64,000 nucleotides of DNA from Streptomyces pactum (GCF_016031615.1 NZ_JACYXC010000001.1:1612001-1676000), one strand, 5' to 3'. Shown: positions 45,895-56,143, counted from the first letter of the stretch. Notes: generated by a model not told the origin, from the sequence alone. Numbers and translations are program-made.

Positions 45895-46546
45895 CGGCGG
45901 CCCGGCCGCCCGGCCGTAACGCCGCCGCCGGACCCGCACCGGCCCTCCCGCACCCACGCCCACGCCACCGGACCGCACCAGACCGCCGCACCCGCACCGC
46001 CTTCGCGAGCGGCGGGCCCCCACCCCGCGCCCACCCACCCCGCGCCCACCCGCACCGCCCTCACCGGCCGCCCTCGGCGTCCGGCTTCCGCCCCGGTCCC
46101 GGCCGCGGCCAGGAGCCGGGAGCCGGGAGGCGCACCCGTACCGGAAACCGGGACGGAAACCCGCGGCTGAACCCGAGGGCCGAGCCCCGGACCCGGCCAG
46201 GGCGCGAACCTCCGCCCCGTACCGAAATCCCGGCACGGAAGCCAGGGCCCGGACGTCGAACCCCGGACCCCGGGAGCCCGGGACGGAACCCCCGGGGCGT
46301 CCCCGCCCCGCTCCGCCCACCCGCGCAACCGGCGTCCCGGGGCCCGCGGCCGCGCGGTCCCGTACCGGAGACGAGCGGCACGTGAACGGGCGGTGAGGGT
46401 TAGGCTCGCGCTGACCATGAGCCCGCCTGGCGGCCATCGGCCACCGCCCGGCCCCGGACGCCCGCCGACCGGCGCATACGATGCCACCCGGGCGCGGCCG
46501 GCCCACCCATCGGCCGAGGAACTACCGGAAGAGGGACCCCAACACC
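45895..46546. other. Intergenic region upstream of pepA
   Basis: About 650 bp with irregular CCGGGACGGAA(C/A)CC repeats (46135-46300). No supported gene. The pepA promoter should lie near 46380-46500. Confidence 0.4.
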
Positions 46547-48064
46547 GTGACTGCACTCACTCTCAGCACTTCCTCCGCGGCGTCGCTGCGCGCCGACGCC
46601 GTCGTCGTAGGTGTGGCGAAGGGCCCCAAGGCCCCCGTCGTCGCCGCGGGCGCGGAGGCGGTTGACGCCGCGTTCGACGGCAAGCTGGCGACCGTTCTGG
46701 AGACCCTCGGTGCCACCGGCGCCGAGGGCGAGGTGACCAAGCTCCCCTCGCCGGCCGGCTGGAAGGCGCCGGTGGTGCTCGCGGTCGGTCTGGGCGACGT
46801 CCCGGCCGAGGACGGTGGGTACGGCACCGAGGCGCTGCGCCGGGCCGCCGGTGCCGCCGCCCGGGCCCTGGCCGGCTCCAAGAAGGGCGCGTTCGCGCTG
46901 CCCATCCAGGATGCGGACGACGTGGCCGCCATCGCCGAGGGTGCGCTGCTGGGCGCGTACGCGTTCACCGCCCACCGGAGCGGGGACGACAAGAAGGCGA
47001 GCGGTGCCCCGCTGGCCGAGGTGGCGCTGCTCGGCGCCAAGCCGCGCGACAAGGCGTTCAAGGCCGCGGCCGAGCGCGCCACGGTGCTGGCCGAGGAGGT
47101 CAACCGGGCCCGCGACCTGATCAACACCGCGCCCAACGTGCTCGACCCCAAGGCGTTCGCCGCCGAGGCCCAGGCCACCGCCAAGGAGCTGGGCCTGAAG
47201 GTCGAGGTGCTGGACGAGAAGGCGCTGGCCAAGGGCGGTTACGGCGGCATCCTCGGCGTCGGCCGGGGCTCGGACGCCCCGCCGCGCCTGGTCAAGATCG
47301 CCTACCGGCACGCCAAGGCGGACCGGACCCTGGCGCTGGTCGGCAAGGGCATCACCTACGACTCGGGCGGCATCTCGCTCAAGCCGGCCGGCCACAACGA
47401 GACCATGAAGTGCGACATGAGCGGTGCCGCCGCCGTGTTCGCCGCCGTGGTGGCCGCGGCCCGGCTGGGCCTGCGGGTGAACGTCACCGGCTGGCTGGCG
47501 CTGGCCGAGAACATGCCCTCCGGGTCGGCCACCCGCCCGGGCGACGTGCTGACGATGTACAGCGGCAAGACCGTCGAGGTGCTGAACACCGACGCCGAGG
47601 GCCGGCTGGTGCTCGCCGACGCGCTGACCCGCGCCTCGGAGGAGAAGCCGGACGCCATCGTGGACGTGGCGACCCTGACCGGCGCCATGATGGTGGCGCT
47701 CGGCAGCCGCACCTTCGGGATCATGGCGAACGACGACGCGTTCCGCGCCGCGATCCACGAGGTCGCCGAGGAGGTCGGCGAGGAGTCCTGGCCGATGCCG
47801 CTCCCGTCCCACCTGCGCAAGGGCATGGACTCGCCGGTCGCCGACATCGCCAACATGGGCGAGCGGATGGGCGGCGGCCTGGTCGCCGGCCTGTTCCTGA
47901 AGGAGTTCGTCGGCGAGGGCATCGCCTGGGCGCACCTGGACATCGCCGGCCCGGCCTTCAACGAGTCCGGCCCGTTCGGCTACACCCCCAAGGGCGGCAC
48001 CGGCATCGCGGTGCGGACCCTGGTGCGGCTGGCCGAGCGCACCGCCGACGGCGAGCTGGGCTGA
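46547..48064 (+). CDS. pepA: Leucyl aminopeptidase, M17 family
   Basis: 505 aa. Cytosolic di-zinc aminopeptidase for peptide turnover. The catalytic C-terminal domain carries LVGKGITYDSGGISLKP, the metal-binding MKCDMSGAAAV and the signature NTDAEGRLVLADAL. The N-terminal ~170 residues form the usual regulatory domain. The GTG at 46547 (VTALTLSTSS) follows GAAGAGGGA. Confidence 0.96.
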   Translation: MTALTLSTSSAASLRADAVVVGVAKGPKAPVVAAGAEAVDAAFDGKLATVLETLGATGAEGEVTKLPSPAGWKAPVVLAVGLGDVPAEDGGYGTEALRRAAGAAARALAGSKKGAFALPIQDADDVAAIAEGALLGAYAFTAHRSGDDKKASGAPLAEVALLGAKPRDKAFKAAAERATVLAEEVNRARDLINTAPNVLDPKAFAAEAQATAKELGLKVEVLDEKALAKGGYGGILGVGRGSDAPPRLVKIAYRHAKADRTLALVGKGITYDSGGISLKPAGHNETMKCDMSGAAAVFAAVVAAARLGLRVNVTGWLALAENMPSGSATRPGDVLTMYSGKTVEVLNTDAEGRLVLADALTRASEEKPDAIVDVATLTGAMMVALGSRTFGIMANDDAFRAAIHEVAEEVGEESWPMPLPSHLRKGMDSPVADIANMGERMGGGLVAGLFLKEFVGEGIAWAHLDIAGPAFNESGPFGYTPKGGTGIAVRTLVRLAERTADGELG

Positions 48065-48628
48065 GCCGCGGCGGGGGTGCCGGCCGGGTGGTTCCCGCGT
48101 CCGGCGCCCCCCGCCCGGCCCACGGCCCGGACGCCCCGCCCCGGACCACCCGCGGGACACCGGCCCGGTCCCCCGCGGGCCACGGCCCGGCGCACGCCCC
48201 GGTCCCCCGCGGGACCGCCGGAACGGCCGGCCGCCGCAGGCGGCCGCCGCTGCCGCTCCCGCGGGACGCCGTACGGATCCGGCCGCCGGTCCCTCCGGGC
48301 CCCGGGTGCGGAAACCGGTGCGGACCGGGCGCCGGCGGGCCGTTCCGGTCCCCGCGGGGTCCCCGCGGAACGGCGCCGGACGGGATTCAGCCGACGGCGG
48401 ACGGCGTACGGAATCCGCAGCTCACTACGCCCGGGTAACCCTCACCGGAGGGCTGACGGGTGTCTCACACACCGGGCCCCGCGTCCCGCCACCCGCCGAC
48501 AGGTGCGAAGATGTTGTCTCGGCAGGACAGGGCCCCGACAGCAGGGCCGAAGCAATCAGCGGCCGAACAACAGCCGCCGCCCGGTCACCGACGACCGGCC
48601 CCGGCGCACCATGCATGGAGGACGTGAC
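48065..48628. other. Intergenic region upstream of lpd
   Basis: No gene. The last 200 bp are less G/C-rich and should hold the lpd promoter. No clear consensus seen. Confidence 0.4.
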
Positions 48629-50017
48629 GTGGCGAACGACGCCAGCACCGTTTTCGACCTAGTGATCCTCGGCGGCGGAAGTGGTGGTTACGCCGCCGCG
48701 CTGCGAGGCGCCGAGCTGGGCCTGGACGTCGCCCTGATCGAGAAGGACAAGGTGGGCGGCACCTGCCTGCACCGCGGCTGCATCCCCACGAAGGCTCTGC
48801 TGCACGCCGGTGAGGTCGCCGACTCCGCCCGCGAGAGCGCCGAGTTCGGTGTGAAGACCACCTTCGAGGGCATCGACATCGCCGGTGTCCACAAGTACAA
48901 GGACGGCGTGGTCGCCGGCCTCTACAAGGGCCTGCAGGGGCTGATCTCGGCCCGCAAGGTCACCTACGTGACGGGCGAGGGCCGGCTGTCCTCCCCCACC
49001 AGCGTCGATGTGAACGGCCAGCGCTACACCGGCCGCCACGTCCTGCTGGCGACCGGTTCGGTGCCGAAGTCGCTGCCGGGTCTGGAGATCGACGGCGAGC
49101 GCGTCATCACCTCCGACCACGCGCTGGTGCTGGACCGCGTGCCGAAGTCCGCGATCGTGCTGGGCGGCGGCGTGATCGGCGTCGAGTTCGCCTCCGCGTG
49201 GAAGTCCTTCGGCACCGACGTCACCATCGTCGAGGCGCTGCCGCACCTGGTGCCGGTGGAGGACGAGAACAGCTCGAAGCTGCTGGAGCGCGCGTTCCGC
49301 AAGCGGGGCATCAACTTCTCCCTCGGCGCCCGCTTCCAGGGCGTGGAGCACACCGCCGACGGCGTGAAGGTGACCCTGGAGAACGGCAAGACCTTCGAGG
49401 CGGAGCTCCTGCTGGTCGCCGTCGGCCGCGGCCCGGTCTCGCAGGGCCTGGGCTACGAGGAGGCCGGGGTCGCCATGGACCGCGGCTACGTCCTGGTGGA
49501 CGAGTACATGCGGACCAACGTGCCGACCATCTCGGCCGTCGGTGACCTCGTCCCGACGCTGCAGCTGGCGCACGTCGGCTTCGCCGAGGGCATCCTGGTG
49601 GCCGAGCGGCTGGCCGGTCTGAAGACCGTGCCGATCGACTACGACGGCGTGCCGCGGGTGACCTACTGCAACCCGGAGGTCGCCTCCGTCGGCATCACCG
49701 AGGCCAAGGCGAAGGAGCTGTACGGCGCGGACAAGGTCGTCGCCCTGAAGTACAACCTCGCCGGCAACGGCAAGAGCAAGATCCTCAAGACCGCGGGCGA
49801 GATCAAGCTCGTCCAGGTCCGGGACGGCGCCGTGGTCGGCGTCCACATGGTCGGTGACCGTATGGGCGAGCAGGTCGGAGAGGCGCAGCTGATCTACAAC
49901 TGGGAGGCGCTGCCGTCCGAGGTCGCGCAGCTCATCCACGCGCACCCGACGCAGAACGAGGCTCTCGGCGAGGCGCACCTGGCGCTGGCCGGCAAGCCGC
50001 TGCACTCCCACGACTAG
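48629..50017 (+). CDS. lpd: Dihydrolipoyl dehydrogenase (E3)
   Basis: 462 aa. FAD/NAD disulfide reductase that reoxidises dihydrolipoyl groups of 2-oxoacid dehydrogenases. FAD motif LVILGGGSGGYAAALRG, redox disulfide GGTCLHRGCIPTKA, NAD motif VLGGGVIGVEFAS, and C-terminal active-site HAHPTQNEALGEA. The GTG at 48629 has GGAGG eight bases upstream. sucB follows after 87 nt, so the two form an E3-E2 operon. Confidence 0.97.
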   Translation: MANDASTVFDLVILGGGSGGYAAALRGAELGLDVALIEKDKVGGTCLHRGCIPTKALLHAGEVADSARESAEFGVKTTFEGIDIAGVHKYKDGVVAGLYKGLQGLISARKVTYVTGEGRLSSPTSVDVNGQRYTGRHVLLATGSVPKSLPGLEIDGERVITSDHALVLDRVPKSAIVLGGGVIGVEFASAWKSFGTDVTIVEALPHLVPVEDENSSKLLERAFRKRGINFSLGARFQGVEHTADGVKVTLENGKTFEAELLLVAVGRGPVSQGLGYEEAGVAMDRGYVLVDEYMRTNVPTISAVGDLVPTLQLAHVGFAEGILVAERLAGLKTVPIDYDGVPRVTYCNPEVASVGITEAKAKELYGADKVVALKYNLAGNGKSKILKTAGEIKLVQVRDGAVVGVHMVGDRMGEQVGEAQLIYNWEALPSEVAQLIHAHPTQNEALGEAHLALAGKPLHSHD

Positions 50018-50048
50018 TCATTTCACCGGGCGCGACCCATCCGCACTT

Positions 50049-50076
50049 CCCCGCTCCGACACCGCGCGGAGCGGGG
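50049..50076 (+). terminator. Intra-operon hairpin between lpd and sucB
   Basis: CCCCGCTCCG and CGGAGCGGGG with an 8-nt loop. Because sucB continues the same operon, it is likelier to attenuate or protect the lpd message than to stop transcription fully. Confidence 0.5.
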
Positions 50077-50104
50077 GGACCATCCGTAAGGAGCAACTGA
50101 AACC

Positions 50105-51885
50105 ATGGCGGTTTCCGTAACCCTGCCGGCGCTCGGCGAGAGCGTCACCGAGGGCACCGTCACCCGCTGGCTGAAGGCCGAGGGTGAGCGCGTCGAGGCC
50201 GACGAGCCGCTGCTGGAGGTCTCCACCGACAAGGTGGACACCGAGATCCCGGCCCCGGCCTCCGGTGTTCTCACCTCCATCAAGGTGGCCGAGGACGAGA
50301 CGGTGGAGGTCGGCGCCGAGCTGGCCGTCATCGACGACGGCTCCGGCGCCCCGGCCGAGGCTCCGGCCCCGGCCGCCGCCGAGGCCCCCCGCCGAGGCGC
50401 CCGCCGCCCAGCCCGAGCCCGCCCCCGGCCCAGCCCGAGCCCGCCCCGGCCCAGGCCGAGGAGGCCCCTGGCCGCCCCCTGCCGCCGCCCCCGTCCGGTG
50501 CCGCCGAGGGCACCGACGTCACCCTGCCGGCGCTCGGCGAGAGCGTCACCGAGGGCACCGTCACCCGCTGGCTGAAGGCGGTGGGCGACTCGGTCGAGGC
50601 CGACGAGCCGCTGCTGGAGGTCTCCACCGACAAGGTGGACACCGAGATCCCGGCCCCAGCCTCCGGCACCCTGCTGGAGATCCTGGTCGGCGAGGACGAG
50701 ACCGCCGAGGTCGGCGCCAAGCTCGCCGTCATCGGTGCCGCGGGTGCCGCCCCGGCCGCCGCTCCCGCCGCCCCGGCCCCGGCCGCCGCCCCGGAGCCCG
50801 CCCCGGCCCCGGAGCCCGCCCCGGCCCCCTGCCCCTGGCCCCCGGCTCCGGAGCCCGCCCCGGCTCCGGCCCCCCGCGCCGGCTCCGGCCCCGCAGGCCC
50901 CGGCCGCTCCGGCGCCCGCGCCCGCCCCGGCTCCGGCCGCCCCCTGCCCAGGCCCCCCGCGGCCGGCGGTGAGGGCGCGTACGTCACCCCGCTGGTGCGC
51001 AAGCTGGCCGCCGAGTCCGGTGTGGACCTGGCGTCGGTGCGCGGCACCGGTGTCGGTGGCCGCATCCGCAAGCAGGACGTCATCGCCGCCGCCGAGGCCG
51101 CCAAGGCCCCGGCCCCGGCCCCGGCCGCGGCCCCGAAGGCCGCCGCGGTGGAGGCTTCGCCGCTGCGTGGCCAGACGGTGAAGATGACCCGCATGCGCAA
51201 GGTCATCGGCGACAACATGATGAAGGCGCTGCACGGCCAGGCCCAGCTGACCAGCGTGGTCGAGGTGGACGTCACCAAGATCATGCGGCTGCGCGCCCAG
51301 GCCAAGGAGTCCTTCGCCGCCCGCGAGGGCGTCAAGCTGTCCCCGATGCCGTTCTTCGTCAAGGCGGCGGCCCAGGCGCTGAAGGCCCACCCGGTCATCA
51401 ACGCCCGGATCAACGAGGACGAGGGCACCATCACCTACTTCGACACCGAGAACATCGGTATCGCGGTGGACTCGGAGAAGGGTCTGATGACCCCGGTCAT
51501 CAAGGGTGCCGGTGACCTCAACCTGGCCGGCATCGCGAAGAAGACCGCGGAGCTGGCGGCCGCCGTCCGGGCCAGCAAGATCACCCCGGACGACCTGGCG
51601 GGCGGGACCTTCACCATCAGCAACACCGGTTCGCGCGGCGCGCTGTTCGACACGATCATCGTGCCGCCGAACCAGGTCGCGATCCTGGGGATCGGTGCGA
51701 CCGTCCGTCGTCCGGTGGTCGTCAACCACCCGGACCTCGGCGAGACCATCGCCATCCGGGACATGACCTACGTCGCCCTGTCCTACGACCACCGCCTGGT
51801 GGACGGCGCCGACGCGGCCCGCTACCTGACGACCGTCAAGGCGATCCTGGAGTCCGGTGAGTTCGAGGTGGACCTCGGCCTGTGA
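50105..51885 (+). CDS. sucB: 2-oxoacid dehydrogenase dihydrolipoamide acyltransferase (E2), frameshifted in a linker
   Basis: E2 core of the pyruvate/2-oxoglutarate dehydrogenases. Two lipoyl domains (each with lipoyl-lysine in VSTDKVDTEIP), an E3-binding domain (YVTPLVRKLAAESG… GVGGRIRKQDV) and a catalytic domain ending in SYDHRLVDGADAARY (catalytic His and DG). The frame changes in the Ala/Pro linker between the lipoyl domains (about 50385-50440). Deleting one C from GCCCCCCGCC and one from GCCCCCGGCC restores it. Since a working E2 is expected to be essential for normal growth, error is likely. The second linker (50820-50960) also looks locally out of frame. AAGGAG precedes the ATG. Confidence 0.93.
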
Positions 51886-51892
51886 CCGGCGT

Positions 51893-51918
51893 GGTGGCCG
51901 GGCCCCGGCCCGGCCACC
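51893..51918 (+). terminator. First terminator after sucB
   Basis: GGTGGCCGGGCC-CC-GGCCCGGCCACC, 8 nt after the stop. Confidence 0.65.
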
Positions 51919-51967
51919 GGTACGGCACGGGGAGGTCTCCCGGCCGTACGTGTAACCAGCCTCACCA

Positions 51968-52009
51968 GCGGCGCCCCCGCCCGGAACCCCTTCCGGGCGG
52001 GGGCGCCGC
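51968..52009 (+). terminator. Second, very strong terminator after sucB
   Basis: 19-bp perfect arms around a CCCC loop, 82 nt after the stop and followed by GTATTGTCTA. It insulates the regulator gene downstream. Confidence 0.8.
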
Positions 52010-52090
52010 CGTATTGTCTACGCAGTCCCCCGGTACCCGTCGCCCACGCGCCGTCCCCCGGTACCCGCCGCCGCCCGTCAGGAGCCGCAC

Positions 52091-52714
52091 ATGACCCCAC
52101 CCGTCGTCCAGTCGCTGCGGGAACAGATCCGCGAGCACATCGTGGAGGGGATCGTCAGCGGACGCTGGAAGCCGGGCGAGCGGATCGTGGAGCGGCGGAT
52201 CGCGGTGGAGCTGGCGGTCAGCCAGACGCCGGTCCGGGAGGCGCTGCGCGAGCTGGAGACCCTGCGGCTGATCGAATCGGCGCCCAACAAGGGCGTGCGG
52301 GTGCGGAACGTGACCGCCGCCGACCTGGAGGAGATCTACCCGGTACGGGCGGGCCTGGAGCAGATCGCGGCGGAACTGGCGGCCGAGCGGCTGGCGGCGG
52401 ACGTCTCGGCGCTGGAGCCGGAGGTCGCGGCGCTGTACCTGGCCGACCGCACCGCCGACGCCGAGGCCCAGGTGCGGCACACCGTGGCCTTCCACCGGGA
52501 GCTGGTGCGGGCCTCCGGGAACAGCGTGCTGCTGCACACCTGGGAATCGCTGGGCATCGAGGTGTTCACCGCGCTGTCCATCCGCTGGCTGGGCACGGTC
52601 CAGCAGAGCTACGCCGAGGAGCACCAGGCACTGGTGGAGGCGTTCCGGCGGCGCGACCCCCGGATCGGCGCCCTGGTGAAGGAGCACGTCCTGGGCTGCG
52701 CCCCGCGCCCCTGA
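52091..52714 (+). CDS. GntR-family (FadR/FCD type) transcriptional regulator
   Basis: 207 aa. N-terminal winged helix (QSLREQIREHIVEGIVSGRW…SQTPVREALRELETL) and a C-terminal all-helical FCD effector domain (residues ~80-205) with His residues that can bind metal and a carboxylate. It lies between sucB and aceE, and a palindrome overlaps the aceE promoter, so control of pyruvate dehydrogenase is a reasonable inference. Its stop codon falls in the first copy of a 22-bp tandem repeat. Confidence 0.93.
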   Translation: MTPPVVQSLREQIREHIVEGIVSGRWKPGERIVERRIAVELAVSQTPVREALRELETLRLIESAPNKGVRVRNVTAADLEEIYPVRAGLEQIAAELAAERLAADVSALEPEVAALYLADRTADAEAQVRHTVAFHRELVRASGNSVLLHTWESLGIEVFTALSIRWLGTVQQSYAEEHQALVEAFRRRDPRIGALVKEHVLGCAPRP

Positions 52715-52816
52715 GACCGCCGGCCCGCGCCCCTGAGACCGCCGGCCCGCGCCCCTGAGACCGCCGGCCCGCGCCCCTGAGACCGCCGGCCCGTGGCCCT
52801 GAGACCGCCGGCCCGT
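52707..52816. repeat. 22-bp tandem repeat, five copies, over the regulator stop codon
   Basis: Units at 52707, 52729, 52751, 52773 and 52795: GCCCCTGAGACCGCCGGCCC plus two bases; the last two have small changes. The TGA of the GntR gene lies in unit 1. Confidence 0.9.
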
Positions 52817-52923
52817 GGCCCGGGCGGCCCGCGGCCCGGGCGGCCCGGCGCCGCCACCGCGGCGGCCCTCCCGGTAGCCCCGGCGCCGCGCTCCCCAGGC
52901 GGCCCTCCCCGCGCCCCGGTGTA

Positions 52924-53039
52924 CCCGTACGGGCTGCCCCTGGTGACCCGTACGGGTGTCCTCCCGGTCCGGCCTCCTCCCCCATCCTCCCGTTCCGCCG
53001 GCCCCGTACGGGCTCCCCCGACCGGCCGGCCCGTACGGG
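52924..53039. repeat. Four dispersed CCCGTACGGG palindromes
   Basis: Perfect decamer at 52924-52933, 52947-52956, 53003-53012 and 53030-53039, in the region upstream of aceE. Similar to the CCCCTACGGG core of the two arrays at 38.6 and 59.9 kb. Confidence 0.7.
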
Positions 53040-53296
53040 CACCCCTCCCCGAAGGGGGTCTGGTACGCCCCCGCGTCTTCTCGTACGGCGCCCCGGGCCG
53101 TCCCGCGCCACCGGCAGCGCCACCGCGCCCCGCCGCGGACAACGACGCACCCGCACACCCCGAGGCCCCGACCGGCGCCCCGGACAGGGCCGCCGTGCAC
53201 GCCGGATTTCCCCACATTTCCACCGGCACTCGGTGCCCGATTTCACGGCACGGAATGCCAATTTCGCCCCGTGGAGCACTTTTTCGTTCGAAAGCT

Positions 53297-53326
53297 TTGA
53301 TCGATCATCGATCAGGGACTTACAGT
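53297..53326 (+). promoter_or_regulatory. Candidate aceE promoter with overlapping palindromic operator
   Basis: TTGATC (53297-53302) and TACAGT (53321-53326) are 18 bases apart. The palindrome TGATCGA-TCA-TCGATCA (53298-53314) covers the -35 and spacer, as expected of a repressor site. The adjacent GntR protein is the obvious candidate ligand. Confidence 0.5.
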
Positions 53327-53412
53327 CGTCGGCGGACCCCATCCGGTCCCCCGCCCTGTCCTGCCACTTCAGGGCTTCCAGCCAGACCCTTCGAGTCCGG
53401 AAGGCGGCGATC

Positions 53413-56091
53413 ATGACCGACTCCGTACGCCCCCAGCCCAGTGAGCTCGACCAGCTCCCGGACCGGGACCCCGAAGAGACCGCCGAGTGGGCGGCCTCTC
53501 TGGACGCCGTCACCCGGGCGGCCGGCCCGCACCGCGCCGCGTACCTGATGCGGCGCACCCTGGAGCACGCCCGGAACACGGGGCTCACCCTCCCGGCGCT
53601 GCCGCAGACGGAGTACATCAACACCATCCCGACCGCCGCCGAGTCCGCGTACGGCGCCTTCCCCGGCGACGAGGAGATGGAGCGGCGGATCACCGCCTGG
53701 AACCGGTGGAACGCGGCGGCCATGGTCACCCGTGGTTCCCGTCTCGGCGTCGGCGGCCACATCGCCACCTTCGCCTCGGCCGCCTGGCTGTACGAGACCG
53801 GCTTCAACCACTTCTTCCGGGGCAAGGAGGCCGCCGGCGGCTCCGGCGACCAGCTCTACATCCAGGGCCACGCCTCCCCTGGCATCTACGCCCGCGCCTT
53901 CCTCGACGGCCGGCTCGACGAGCGGCAGCTGGACAACTTCCGCCAGGAGGCGGGCGGCGCCGGGCTGCCGTCCTACCCGCACCCGCGGCGGATGCCCTGG
54001 CTGTGGGAGTTCCCCACCGTCTCCATGGGCCTGGGCCCGCTCTCCGCGATCTACCAGGCCCGGTTCAACCGCTACCTGGAGAACCGCGGCATCAAGGACA
54101 CCAGCGGCTCGCACGTCTGGGCGTTCCTCGGCGACGGCGAGATGGACGAGCCGGAGTCCACCGCCGCGCTGGCGCTCGCCGCCCGCGAGCGGCTGGACAA
54201 CCTCACCTTCGTGATCAACTGCAATCTGCAGCGCCTGGACGGGCCGGTCCGCGCCAACTTCAAGATCGTGCAGGAGCTGGAGGCGCAGTTCCGCGCGGCC
54301 GGCTGGCACGTCATCAAGGCGCTGTGGGGTTCGGCCTGGGACGAGCTGCTGCGGCTGGACACCACCGGTGCCCTGGTCCGCCGGCTCGGCGAGGTGCCGG
54401 ACGCCCAGTTCCAGACGTACGCCACCCGCGACGCCGGGTACATCCGCGACCACTTCTTCGGCGCCGACCCGGCGCTGGCCGAGCTGGGCCGGCAGCTGAC
54501 CGACGCCCGGATCACCGAGTGCTTCCAGACCTCGCGCGCCGGGCACGAACCGCGCAAGGTGTACGCGGCGTACCGGGCCGCGACCGAGCACCGCGGCGCC
54601 CCGACGGTGATCCTGGCGCAGACCGTCAAGGGCTACACCCTCGGCCCCGGCTTCGAGTCGCGCAACGCCAACCACCAGATGAAGAAGCTCTCCGGCAAGG
54701 AGTTCCGTGCCATGCGGGACCTGCTGGAGCTGCCCATCCCGGACAGCAAGCTGGACGAGAGCCTGGTCCCCTACGGCCACCCGGGCCCCGACTCGCCGGA
54801 GGTGCGCTACCTCCAGGAGCGCCGCGCCGAGCTGGGCGGCCCCGCCCCGGCCCGCCGGCTGCTGCCGTCGGCCGGGCTGCCCGACCCCGAGGAGCGTGCC
54901 TTCAAGGCGCTGCAGAAGGGGTCCGGGAACCAGGAGATCGCCACCACCATGGCGTTCGTCCGGCTGGTGAAGGACCTGATGCGGGACAAGAGCACCGGCC
55001 GCCGCTGGGTGCCGATCGTCCCCGACGAGGCCCGCACCTTCGGCATGGAGGCGCTGTTCCCGTCGGCCGGCATCTACTCGCCGCTCGGACAGACGTACGA
55101 GCCGGTCGACCGCGACCAGCTGCTGTACTACAAGGAGGCCAAGGACGGCCAGATCCTCAACGAGGGGATCACCGAGGCCGGCGCCATGGCCGACTTCATC
55201 GCCGCCGCCACGTCGTACGCGACGCACGACGAGCCGATGATCCCGTTCTACATCTTCTACTCGATGTTCGGCTGGCAGCGCACCGGCGACCAGTTCTGGC
55301 AGCTGGCGGACCAGCTCGGCCGGGGCTTCGTGGTCGGCGCCACGGCCGGGCGGACCACGCTCACCGGCGAGGGCCTCCAGCACGCCGACGGCCACTCGCC
55401 GCTGATCGCCTCCACCAACCCGGCGGCGCTCATCTACGACCCCGCGTTCGCCTACGAGATCGCGGTGATCGTCAAGGAGGGGCTGCGCCGGATGTACGGG
55501 CCGGACCCGGCCCGGCAGGAGGACGTCTTCTACTACCTGACCGTCTACAACGAGCCCAAGCCCCAGCCCGCGATGCCGGACGGCGTCGAGGAGGGCATCC
55601 TGCGCGGCCTGTACCGCTACGCGGCAACCGAGGCCCCGCGGCTCCAGATCCTCGCCAGCGGCACGGCGATCCACTGGGCGCTCGACGCCCAGCGGCTGCT
55701 CGCCGAGGACTGGGGCGTATCGGCCGACATCTGGTCGGCCACCTCCTGGAGCGAGCTGCGCCGTGACGCCCTGACCTGTGACGCGGCGCGGCTCCAGGGC
55801 GAGGACCGGGTCCCGTACGTCACCCGTGCCCTGGCAGGCGCACCGGGCCCGGTCCTCGCGGTCAGTGACTGGATGCGGGCGGTCCCGGACCAGATCGCGC
55901 CCTGGGTGGAGCAGGACTGGACCTCGCTGGGCACCGACGGTTTCGGCCTCTCCGACACCCGCGACGCGGCCCGCCGCCACTTCCGGGTGGACGCCGAGTC
56001 GATCACGGTCGCCGCGCTGGCCGCGCTGGTCAAGCGGGGCGAGGCGGACCCGCAGACGCTGGTCAAGGCCCGGGAGCGCTACGGGCTGTGA
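53413..56091 (+). CDS. aceE: Pyruvate dehydrogenase E1 component, homodimeric type
   Basis: 892 aa. Thiamine-diphosphate enzyme that decarboxylates pyruvate and acylates the E2 lipoyl groups. ThDP/Mg motif FLGDGEMDEPESTAAL…NCNLQRLDGPV is present, and QGHASPGIYARAF and VKGYTLGPGFESRNANHQMK match AceE. The ATG at 53413 follows GGAAGG; an upstream in-frame ATG would cross the promoter. With lpd and sucB nearby it supplies the E1p arm; in actinobacteria pyruvate and 2-oxoglutarate dehydrogenases share E2 and E3. Confidence 0.97.
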   Translation: MTDSVRPQPSELDQLPDRDPEETAEWAASLDAVTRAAGPHRAAYLMRRTLEHARNTGLTLPALPQTEYINTIPTAAESAYGAFPGDEEMERRITAWNRWNAAAMVTRGSRLGVGGHIATFASAAWLYETGFNHFFRGKEAAGGSGDQLYIQGHASPGIYARAFLDGRLDERQLDNFRQEAGGAGLPSYPHPRRMPWLWEFPTVSMGLGPLSAIYQARFNRYLENRGIKDTSGSHVWAFLGDGEMDEPESTAALALAARERLDNLTFVINCNLQRLDGPVRANFKIVQELEAQFRAAGWHVIKALWGSAWDELLRLDTTGALVRRLGEVPDAQFQTYATRDAGYIRDHFFGADPALAELGRQLTDARITECFQTSRAGHEPRKVYAAYRAATEHRGAPTVILAQTVKGYTLGPGFESRNANHQMKKLSGKEFRAMRDLLELPIPDSKLDESLVPYGHPGPDSPEVRYLQERRAELGGPAPARRLLPSAGLPDPEERAFKALQKGSGNQEIATTMAFVRLVKDLMRDKSTGRRWVPIVPDEARTFGMEALFPSAGIYSPLGQTYEPVDRDQLLYYKEAKDGQILNEGITEAGAMADFIAAATSYATHDEPMIPFYIFYSMFGWQRTGDQFWQLADQLGRGFVVGATAGRTTLTGEGLQHADGHSPLIASTNPAALIYDPAFAYEIAVIVKEGLRRMYGPDPARQEDVFYYLTVYNEPKPQPAMPDGVEEGILRGLYRYAATEAPRLQILASGTAIHWALDAQRLLAEDWGVSADIWSATSWSELRRDALTCDAARLQGEDRVPYVTRALAGAPGPVLAVSDWMRAVPDQIAPWVEQDWTSLGTDGFGLSDTRDAARRHFRVDAESITVAALAALVKRGEADPQTLVKARERYGL

Positions 56092-56099
56092 GCCGGCAC

Positions 56100-56143
56100 G
56101 GTGGGGGCCGGGGCGGCGGCGACGCCTCGTCCCGGCCCCCACC
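56100..56143 (+). terminator. Terminator of aceE
   Basis: GGTGGGGGCCGGG (56100-56112) pairs with CCCGGCCCCCACC (56131-56143), 9 nt after the stop. Confidence 0.7.
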
